Shown here piece by piece: positions 44,931 to 54,202 of a stretch of DNA of 64,000 nucleotides; within the stretch, counting starts at the first letter, position 1, and each line of letters begins with the position of its first letter. The DNA is from Pteria penguin. Taxonomy: Eukaryota; Mollusca; Bivalvia; Pterioida; Pteriidae. The stretch lies in assembly GCA_035048485.1 (NCBI GenBank), contig CM068587.1, forward strand, positions 25,748,534-25,812,533, given 5' to 3'. The translations under genes and the position numbers were made by a program. The notes under the pieces were generated by a model. It did no database searches and was not told the origin of the DNA. It saw only the letters and a list, made by a program, of their open reading frames with translations.

Positions 44931-46187
44931 CTAATTGACTATCATTCGAAACATAACAGCTTTCTCTATAAGAGATCCAATAATGAGTACAATACTCAAT
45001 ATCAGATTGAATTTAGCTGCCACCATCACCCATGTTACGTTGTTCTTGTCAGTTTCTTGGACTGTTTTGTCACCCGAATCTACATGTAGGTCGTCGTTAT
45101 TCTGTTTGGAACGTGCAAGTTGCCGACAAAATATTACTTTGAAGCACTTTGGTATGGTCGTGTCCCCTGGTAAATGATGCAGCCAAGATAGACATATTAT
45201 TGCTACTGTAATGATTGCACTTTCCACAAGCTGTGCAAGAAGAAACAGGTTAAAGATGCAAACTGATGTGTTACTGTCTGGTAACTCTTCTGCTGCGAAG
45301 GAAAGAAAAACCACAAATGACAACAATATGGTGATGCTGAATCCCATGCGTTCACCAGACTCCTCTGGTAAAGCGAATACAAAAAGATTCATAATTCCCA
45401 GAAGCAAAACAGGAGAAACAAGGTTCAATGTTAGAAAAAACGAATGTCGTTTTAGTCTAATAAATATATCTACATACCGTCCTGCTCTGTTAAGTATTTT
45501 TACCTTTGTTACATTCCACATCGCATTTTCCCACATGTTTTCAGTATCGAAAAAATCGCTGAACATGAAAAATCCTGGGTTATCTAACAATGGTGCAAAA
45601 TAAATAGGGCATAAGTGTACATCAAATGGATACTTTGAAACATCGGGAGTGCACAACGTTTCCAGAATAAGTGGGGATTCGTAATGAACGTCCCCTGATG
45701 ATTCGATGTAAACAGATTCTGCAACAGTTAAGGCATCCGTTCCTTTAGCAGTATTCTGAATGTAGACAAGTGGCATCCAAATCTTATCTTTTGATAATCG
45801 AATATAATTCTGTTTATAAAATTCTGATGCATCCCATTTCAATGTGATATCATTCCATTTCCATTGGAGAATTGCAAATAATTTTAAGGTGCCAGATGAT
45901 ATATCAAAGTCAAGTAAATTTTGCACCGATATATTCATTTTTACTATTGTCTTTGGATAATCGGAATGCTTAATAACTGGTTCGTTAAATCGGCTATTTG
46001 GATGCACCAGGATATCGGTAAGCTTTCGAATATTCGTAGTTTTCCAATTAAAATGATGCCTTGTATTTACGGTGGAATCATGAGGGCTTGGTGTTGTGGT
46101 CGTGGTCGTTGTTGTATTTGCTGTTGCTGAAACTATTGCCAGAACGACGCTAGAACAAACACTAGCTGCGATGAATTTTGCAAACAT
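44931..46187 (-). CDS. Nicotinic acetylcholine receptor-like Cys-loop channel subunit, intronless paralogue
   Basis: A 418-residue single-exon gene closely related to 25255-26493 over its whole length. A signal peptide (about residues 1-23) is followed by a Thr tract (TTTTTTTT, about 25-32) and the ligand-binding domain. The Cys-loop is C179-C193 with YPFD. Four transmembrane segments are present, with 'SGERMGFSITILLSFVVF' at the second. As in its paralogue, the loop C vicinal cysteines are missing. The acidic residue preceding the second membrane segment suggests cation selectivity by family rule. The cytoplasmic loop is short. The start ATG at 46187 is the first in frame and gives a good signal peptide. 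It probably arose by retroposition or duplication of an intronless parent. Confidence 0.88.
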   Translation of the reverse strand: MFAKFIAASVCSSVVLAIVSATANTTTTTTTTPSPHDSTVNTRHHFNWKTTNIRKLTDILVHPNSRFNEPVIKHSDYPKTIVKMNISVQNLLDFDISSGTLKLFAILQWKWNDITLKWDASEFYKQNYIRLSKDKIWMPLVYIQNTAKGTDALTVAESVYIESSGDVHYESPLILETLCTPDVSKYPFDVHLCPIYFAPLLDNPGFFMFSDFFDTENMWENAMWNVTKVKILNRAGRYVDIFIRLKRHSFFLTLNLVSPVLLLGIMNLFVFALPEESGERMGFSITILLSFVVFLSFAAEELPDSNTSVCIFNLFLLAQLVESAIITVAIICLSWLHHLPGDTTIPKCFKVIFCRQLARSKQNNDDLHVDSGDKTVQETDKNNVTWVMVAAKFNLILSIVLIIGSLIEKAVMFRMIVN

Positions 46188-47370
46188 TTTAACTGTAAAG
46201 ACAAACGTGTACTTTCAAGCCAGGGGTAAACTAGTAAATTCTAATGGAAACCTACATTTCATCGATAATGACTTACACTAAAATTATGAACATGAATGTG
46301 AACCACATACCATACGCAAGTATAAAGTTGAAGAGAAGTAGTCACTGAACATTAAATCAAGAAGAATCAACAACTCTTATTTCAGCAGTGGTAAAATAAT
46401 TAACAATGACACACGCTTCTGTATCCCGAGAAATTGTGATTATATTTTAATTAGATAATGAGTCTCATCACTTCTAATGTGATCATACCTTTGTGTCTAG
46501 TTTGGTCCGTGTTTACCTATGATTCCTTATTAGATTTTCTACACTGAATTGCGAAGCTGGTCATACTATCATATTAAATGTACTACAGACTTTTATCCTT
46601 AGAAATTAGGAAAGCGATTAGGTACCTGTACTCGTCAGCAATGATCAACACATACACAACGCAAAGATAATTGTACATTGTACATTACCAAAACGTATAG
46701 ACGAATCAAAAATCAGTTCAACATTCCATATGTTTATTCTATACATTTCCTGGTTTCACCTCTGTTTATCAAGGGTCCATGAATCATTAATGTCGTCCAT
46801 GGTATTTTGTTGTGAGTGAAATAGCATCGAAGAGTTTCGTATGTTAAATATATGACACACACTGTGTTATACCATTTTGTAATCATTAGAATGATCATGG
46901 TAAATGCACTGAAATAAATTTTAAAAGAAACAAAAAAAAAAGTTTACATTTAGTGTCTACGTGTCCAGACAATTTCATTACATGGTCTATTTAAGTCTGC
47001 AGAATTAATAACCTATGTTTTTTGTTATCGCTAGATACATGAATATCGGTTATTAGACGATTACGAAAAACTTTCACATGATTACATTTTAAGTTATTTT
47101 AAGTTACTAATTATCGTATAATCACATACTTAAGAAATAATTAAAAGTATCAGCTGGCTACTTACTTGTAATCTTCTTAGAACGAAATTATGGTATACCT
47201 CTATACAGCAAGGGATTATCGATATATTTCGACGTACGTCTTACATTCAAATGGATGTTTACAGGTACCGTCTGACTATTTGTGTAAAACTGTCGCGTAA
47301 GTCAGGCCCCGTTGCACTTTGCATTTGAGTAGAATTACACTGATTAGACATTAATACATTGTTGTAGAGA
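46188..47370. other. Non-coding upstream flank of the minus-strand receptor gene
   Basis: AT-rich sequence that would include the receptor promoter. I see no convincing TATA box placement, and no repeat. Confidence 0.45.
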
Positions 47371-47775
47371 CTCTAACGAGCCTTGTCCAAACCTGATCCT
47401 CATCCCCTTTGACTGTTAGTCGGGATTCCTATTGATCAAGGATCTGAGCTCGCTTACAGATGGGCATAGCACGGTTTACTTATGAGACGGCAACATATTA
47501 TTCTATAAACGTTTCGTGTGTAATAAAATTTTAATGACTTTTCTTCTAGAGAAACTTGATATATGGAGAATTATTTATAAATTTTTAGATGTGTGTCCTT
47601 TGATCGTGCTGCTTTTGCGGTGAGAAGGAATGTGGACGCTCGTAAACTGGTTAACCACACCAATTGAATGACGTTTGTTACTTCAATTGACCGTCCTAAG
47701 CTGTATCGTAACCCCAGCACAATCGAATATTTTTGTAATGTTTTCCGTGTGTATTCTAAGATTATCATGTTTTGT
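47371..47775 (+). mobile_element. Naiad family-2 3' fragment with deleted SECIS arm
   Basis: Starts within the SECIS-like region ('gccttgtccaaacc') but lacks its 3' arm, jumping directly to 'tgatcctcatcccc'. It continues with 'gactgttagtcgggattcct', the 3' UTR and a terminal hairpin block (47572-47745) in which the inner hairpin has lost its CGGT side. Confidence 0.7.
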
Positions 47776-48595
47776 TTGCATGTCCTTCAGTTTTCTCACT
47801 TAAAGATACAAATATCTGATTATACTGCAGATGCCGTATTGACGTAAGTCAACAAGTTGAAGGTAAAATTGGCTAACTTTCCCATTTAACACAAATATAT
47901 ACATAAAAATGTAAAAGAAAGATGACGCAGCTGTATGTGAAAAGTGTCAACGAACATGTAGCTTATCTAACAATAAGCACATAAAACGACATTAGAAAAT
48001 AATATGTAGTAATGCAGATACGGTACCGACTTAATCGCGTCAGAAGATATAAGTTTTTCCCGCCCCTGGCGGACAAGTAATCAATAAATTATGGCCCTCG
48101 TCTGATCTTCTCAAGATAGCTGTCATTTTGCCTGCAGTTTTTACTGTATAACTTCTGACTCGATTACTTTCTTAATGGTATGTTACGAGAGAACACGAAC
48201 GATGCATTGCCAGGAGATTTGCTGCGGACTCCGGTTAAAGGTTATTACGGCTTTATTTATAGCACGATGTATTAATTAACCGTCCGTTTGGAGGCAAATT
48301 GAAATAATCGTGCAAAAAAAAAAAGATGGATTATATGGGTAAACAGTTACAAAGTGTATATATACAAAGAGAAGAGACTCTCCCCGATCGATCGGTACCA
48401 GGTTTTTGTCAAAGCGTGCGAAAGTAGCGGAGATATCGAGGTTTGATGTTGGTCACCCATGTGATACGAGTCTTCCCTTTTACATATTGACGTATTACTA
48501 GTCTATTATGGATTAGGTCTTGGGAATTTCTCTTGTCTATTATGGATTAGGTCTTGGAAATTTCTCAATGTAAGGTCACCCCTGTGGTTCAGGTA
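47776..48595. other. Non-coding with a small tandem duplication
   Basis: The sequence gtctattatggattaggtct is present twice at about 48500-48565. Otherwise nothing is supported. Part may be 3' flank of the adjacent Naiad. Confidence 0.45.
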
Positions 48596-48911
48596 AAGGA
48601 GCAAGATGATGGTTAAATCCAAACCTAAAGTTTAAAACTCATGAAACCAGAGGACATACAAAATCAGTGAAAATGAAATACAAGTGGAAAATAACAAAAT
48701 ATGTCTACTTGAAGAGCATATGTGAACCCCTGTGATGGAGTGAGATCAGGTGCCCGGGGAGAGTGAGCATCTCCTGCTTGCTAGCAACATATACCCAGTA
48801 GAAAGAGTCAAATCGTGTAAATTCCATATGTATTTATATATGGAGAAGTCAAAGTAGGTAACCTTCTAGTATAGAAGATGTCAAATATGTGTAAAATGAT
48901 CGGAATCGGTC

Positions 48912-49409
48912 TCAGTCCAGAATATCATTTAAAAGTCTGGATAACGAGATATCATATGGAATAATAAGAGTCTCGTAACGCTCGTAGAATTTCCTCAGTG
49001 ACGTTGCTAGTCTAGCACATATATAACCCTGGTAGAGCAGCTTAACTGAAATTCGCCTAGCCCTCAGAACAAAGTCATTGTAATGTGAACATGCTCTGGA
49101 ATAACGTATTAACTGAGATATGAATACGCCGTATGCGGGCGATGATGGAATGTTGCTACTTATGAAAGGAAAGTTTGTGATAGCGAAATTGAAATTGTCA
49201 CGTTTGTCATAGAGTGAGGTGTTCAATTGACCATTAATGTCGAAAGACAACATAATATCTAAATACGAAGTACAATTACTACTTTCTGTGGTTTCCTTGA
49301 TCTCCAGTTCACTTGGATAGATGATGCTAAGGTAATCCGCGAATGAAGGATTATTAATTGAAAGCAAATCATCTATATATCTGTAAGTAAAACTGAAGCC
49401 AAGAGCCAA
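48912..49409 (-). pseudogene. Naiad family-1 RT C-terminal frame (minus)
   Basis: A 165-codon open frame containing 'YRYIDDLLSINNPSF' and the thumb/C-terminal region of the reverse transcriptase. It ends in 'LLNDILD', the same terminus as the copy at 54203-56821. Upstream domain parts are frameshifted. Confidence 0.8.
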
Positions 49410-49619
49410 TTGTTTTTTTTTCCTTGCAAAAGCAAAGACTGAATGAATTCAGCTTAGTATGAGTAAAGGTTTATGTCAGCCAGATGCGGAGCACAGTTAG
49501 TGCCCATTGGAATGTCGACTCTAAACACCACAAAAATGTTATCGACAAGAAAGTTCAACATCTGGATGACAGCTTTTTCAGTGCATTTATTTTTGGAATC
49601 AGAATTTTCCCTAACAAAG

Positions 49620-49780
49620 TAAGTTTTATTATGGCCTATAACTATATATTTGAATTTGCGGCTTCCGTTTTTACTAGTAAATGCATTTTTATTATTTTTA
49701 TTATTAAGTTTTATTATGGCCTATAACTATATATTTGAATTTGCGGCTTCCGTTTTTACTAGTAAATGCATTTTGAATAA
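49620..49780. repeat. 85-bp tandem duplication within the decayed Naiad
   Basis: The sequence aagttttattatggcctata and the following bases to 'actagtaaatgca' occur twice, 85 bp apart, joined by an ATT-rich linker. The related element at 56030 has this segment only once. Confidence 0.85.
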
Positions 49781-50615
49781 TTTCCGCTAACCTGTCTTTT
49801 AATTTCTGATGAGGGATCGTTGTGTAAAGAGTCGAAAAGTCAAAAGACTTGATGGAGTGAATTTTAGTAAAATTTTTGATTTTAGATGTTCTAACAACTC
49901 TTTTAAATTTTTAAGGATCCACATTTGATTAATTCCACTTCTGGAATATATTGTTTCGCAATATCTATTAAGGCCAGATTTAATTTCTGATAATATTTTT
50001 GTGAGTAGCATCGATAAAGATGATGTGGAACACTTCGAGGAACCAGCGATAAAGCGTTATTTGCAAGGATTTTTGTGCATTTTTGGAATGCAGTACAAAT
50101 ATCTTCTAAATTTAATTTATTTGTGTCAGTACCAAACGTATTGAGGACAGATTTATTCTCAAGTACTTCCGGAACCGAAAAGTTCGTGAGAGTATAAGTA
50201 GGATTTCCTGGAGCTGAATTTAATCCTGATTCTTTCACTAGGCTGTCAAAGTAATATTTCTTACAAGTAAATGTATAATTATTAGACGTTTTATCTGCTG
50301 GTGTAATGATATAATGTTCTTGGAGGAAGGTAAGTTCTGACAACATCAGGATCTTTAAAAATATATTTGGCTCCATGTGAATGATCTGGGTTCTCTGTAT
50401 TTTGGACCTTTAAGTAAAAGTTCTTTTCATTTAGTGTTTTTAACAATATCAAGATTACCAGTAATGACATGGCCACAAGGAGAATATACAAAATTAGATG
50501 TGGAACATGCACACGGTTGAGGATGGCATGCAGAGTTGCTAAGATCAAAACACTGTAGAAAGCCTTTGTAATTATAAATTCTGGATACAACTGATGGTAA
50601 AAGTTTGTTCTCTTG

Positions 50616-51640
50616 TAACGCCTAATGAAAGCGACATATTTCTAATTAATACATTGTGTATCGAGAATCTATTATAAATAATTCACAATTTAACCAAAGG
50701 TCATGTATCATCTCAATATTAAAAGTAGCTTTAACTGTGGGGATTCACTGAAAATTGGAAATCTTAACGATTAGCTTTAATGATATTTTCCCTGGAGATA
50801 AACATAGTCTGAAGCATTTATGAATATCTAATACTTGTCTCTATATTTTCAGTTTTGGAATTCGATACTGTATTAATAAAATATTCAGTTTTGAGAATAA
50901 TGTTTGATTCCTCGGACAACAAAGGGAAATTATACATATGAAAAATTTATTTGATGTAAAGATTTATATCCAGTTAGAATGGCAGAATCAAGATAAAGAT
51001 TTCCGCCACTTGTGTTTTAACTACGCACCTAGTGCAGCTGGGGAATATTCTCAATATCGGAGACTCTCCAAACCTGGTGATTATAAAAAAAATCGGGAGA
51101 CATTTCTGTCACTTTTATGGCGATTGTCTTTACATCAGGAGAACAGATTTTCAAACCGGTAAAAGAAAGGGTCGTGCGTATTACAGTTTGTATTTTAGTG
51201 CCATTTATCTTTCATTTTAAATCTGGCCTCTCACCATTTAGCCCGGAGAGGTGTTTTTACGGGAGCCCGTATATTTCATGAATACAAAATGAACGTCTGA
51301 CCCAAAATGATCTCGCTCACCATATAAAAGAAATGTCAAATAGACAAACCGTGACATTTAACTGGCGGCTACCTGCACGGACGGTCAATATGGCTGTACA
51401 AAACGTATGAAAACTTTATTTCCTCACTATGAACAATACATAGATATTTAACATCTATAGCACTAGACGGATTCATTCATTTATATTTTTACAATTTTGA
51501 CTGGTATTATACAATACGGATGCAAGTCTACATGTATAATGTAAACACACATTACATACGTTGTTACATTTCATAACATGATCCACCACAGATATGAGAC
51601 GCAGGGGTCTTGTCTGACTAAACATATTCCCATTTCTTGC
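50616..51640. other. Non-coding, with a probable dispersed repeat at 51000-51180
   Basis: The segment at 51000-51180 shares a 19-nt stretch (reverse of ccgatattgagaatattcc) with 57519-57537, so it is probably part of a dispersed repeat. No coding sequence is supported. Confidence 0.35.
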
Positions 51641-51644
51641 CTTA

Positions 51645-51790
51645 TCCTTTAAATCCGCAGCACAATCGAACAGTTTTGTAATGTGGTTTTTCCGTGTATA
51701 GTCTACTATTATCATGTTTTGTTTGCATGTCCTTGGTGATTTGTGTTATACAGCTTTGTCAGATTTGTTTTCTCTATGTTATCACAGAGT
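51645..51790 (+). mobile_element. Naiad terminal fragment (partial)
   Basis: Starts 'ccgcagcacaatcgaacagt' and continues with 'attatcatgttttgtttgca' and 'tgatttgtgttatacagctt', matching the distal side of the terminal block at 47730-47780 and, in reverse, 35140-35220. Confidence 0.55.
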
Positions 51791-52114
51791 TTAGCAGCAT
51801 TTTCTTACTAAATTCATTGATCTTACTAAACATTTCAGACTGTAATATTGCCGATTCCACTTCAGTGCGTGAAATTCAGAAGTTCCGCAGACATTTGTCC
51901 CTGCCCTGTGACTATTTGCAAAAGACCTTTGTCTCTTACTGTCATTTCGTCTTGATCAAAAATCTGAGATGACATAAATTGAAATTATTTGTAATAATAT
52001 TGTAATTTTCTAGCTTTCTCATTTTAATACAGGAATACAGGACTAGTAGTCCAAGGCAGATATGAAAATATAAATTGTATGTAATAAAAGACCTTTCCAC
52101 TACAGAGTAAGCAA

Positions 52115-52660
52115 CTAAATTTGATGTGTAGTGCAAAAGTGGTGGAAATTAAAGTCACAAATGAAAGTGGAAACGTGAAGGAAATTTGTTTGCCTACAGT
52201 GCAAAAACAATCAGTAAAAGTTTAAGTTGGAGACAGTTTCATTGCAAACCAGGAAAGACCGGCCACAATATCATCGATGCCAGTAGTCAGACTAGGAGAG
52301 ACAGCAATCATTGACCTAAGATAATAAAATTCCTAGGAAAGATAAAACTCAGTTTGTTTTAAATTGATAGAATAAATCATACGTGTAACATATCCATGAT
52401 GGTTGAAAACAGCACTGAGGACAAGAATATGCGCAAAAAGTGTGGTATGAAAAAAGCGGCGTTTTTATCGTGCAGTGCTGATGTTTGAGCATTTTGTGCG
52501 CACGGTATTGGCATTGGAAGTACAATTGACTGTTTAAAGAATATAAAATGTATATCATTCAAATGCCTAGCACATATGAAGAGTTATCAACAGATTGAGA
52601 TACAGAATTTAGCAAGCAGGCATGGCTGGAAGAAATTCTCAAAAAGAATCTCATAGTATC
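52115..52660 (+). pseudogene. Broken open frame of unknown identity
   Basis: From about 52124 a plus-strand frame reads 'KVVEIKVTNESGNVKEICLP', then a TAA, then 'VGDSFIANQERPATISSMPV'. A second piece near 52400 contains 'MRKKCGMKKAAFLSCSADV'. The amino-acid composition looks protein-like, but I do not recognise a family. It may be the remnant of a gene or transposon. Confidence 0.3.
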
Positions 52661-52996
52661 ACACAGATAAATGAACCTGGTTTAATTATTGAATAAATTT
52701 TCATTAAAATTATTATCAAACCTTGTTGATATCGTCTAAAATCCTGAAAATCTTTAACCATTTAGTGTATAATCAGCCTTTTGCCGTTTTCCAAGGCATT
52801 TTCAAAATTAGTAATCTTCGTTAGTACCGTCTAGTTCATTCCTCTCATCACAAAGACATTCCTGACAAACGCAATCTGCATGACTTCTCGCTGTCATTCT
52901 CAAAATTGAATCTCGCTGAAATTTGCTGGTATTTTTAAACAGCCAAGATTTGGCATTGGTGGTTGAAAATTATATAAATGTGGCTTGTGGCGATGT

Positions 52997-53275
52997 TCAT
53001 GGGAACCTTATTTTCAGATGTGACATTCTGTCTTCTCCCGATACATTGTTAATTTCCAAAAATAGACCTAACACACCCAGACAGAAAAGACCCTGATTCA
53101 GATGCTTGATATGCCATCCATTTGACAGACAGTCGTAACTAGCAGATGGATTTAATGTACCAGCGGAAGTAACCAATGTCTTACTTTTCGACAGTGAGTA
53201 CAGAGCAATGTTCTCTTGGAATGACAATGAAAGAACCAGTTTGGAATTTCTACAGCCATATGCGAATTCCATCAA
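52997..53275 (-). other. Unassigned 92-codon open frame
   Basis: Contains 'LMEFAYGCRNSKLVLSLSFQ' and 'LVTSAGTLNPSASYDCLSNG'. Its composition is compatible with coding, and the frame extends a little upstream of the first ATG. No domain, splice structure or neighbour supports a function, so it may be spurious. Confidence 0.25.
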
Positions 53276-54202
53276 TTTCGCGTCTTTGAATGACTCGCTC
53301 GACGATCAAGAAAATGTTCTTCAGAGACACACCAACTCTATTGGGCGTGCATTCAATCAATTGTCATGGTCATACAACAATAAGTTTTCCTTTGAATGTT
53401 TGTTTTCCTCTCTATAAAGCATTGCAACACCTTTCTTTATCAAAGAATCTAAGGCGATAGCAGTGCCTGCTCGTATTAACTTAGTCATTAAATTCTTGTG
53501 TTCATCTTTGCTAACGGAAGTTTTGGTGATTTGGACTTTTCAGTAAATTCACTTTGCGGAGAAGCATGTCTAACCTGTTCAATACTGATTGTTCCACACC
53601 ATGAATTTACCATAATTATCTCTGGTATATTGTATCTAAGTCTGTCGTGTTTTGGTGGTATATTGAAACCTACAAAGGTCAGGGCCCAAATCTAAGATCC
53701 ATAATGAAAAACACAAATCAATATATGTCGTTTACAACCATCCACGGACAGCAGCAAACATTCAAATCGACATCGTTAAAAAGGGAGAACAAAACAAATA
53801 GAACAAACTATAGTAATGCATCCTTTGTACATGGTCTAAATTTAACCCGAAACATATCAGTTTTGAAAAAATTAACACGTTGAATGATATATTAAAACCC
53901 TGGTATCTTAGTTAATCCCCCTTTCTTTCATGGGTCTCATAATTTGGAGACATATTTCTTCGCAAAGAGGCATGGCTTAAAAAATTACAATCGAAATTGA
54001 TTATTCTAGCAGATGCTAACTTTATTTCGAAATACGAGCCATAAATAATTATCCCTTAAAATTGAGAAAGCAAATCAATATGATAGAGATACCATTTTTG
54101 AAAGATCCCAGACAAAACATGGTCAAAGGGTGCGTCAAATAACGGGGAAACAGTAGAACGAGTACCTAGAGGTTTATGCTCTGCATTCAGAAGACTCATT
54201 CA

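Larger units (their letters stand above)
48600..50615 (-). mobile_element. Naiad family-1, decayed minus-strand copy
   Basis: Closely similar to 54950-57130 on the plus strand, covering the CxC linker, reverse transcriptase and 3' UTR. The catalytic box is intact ('YRYIDDLLSINN', near 49380). It has several lesions. About 165 bp between 'SFTWSQ' and 'FKDPDVV' are deleted, there are frameshifts near 49850 and 50110, a Leu-to-TGA stop near 50430, and an internal tandem duplication at 49620-49780. The GIY-YIG part is absent. Confidence 0.85.

Noticed and set aside
44935..46281. Plus-strand frames of 60-130 codons
   Set aside because: They are antisense shadows of the receptor gene at 44931-46187.
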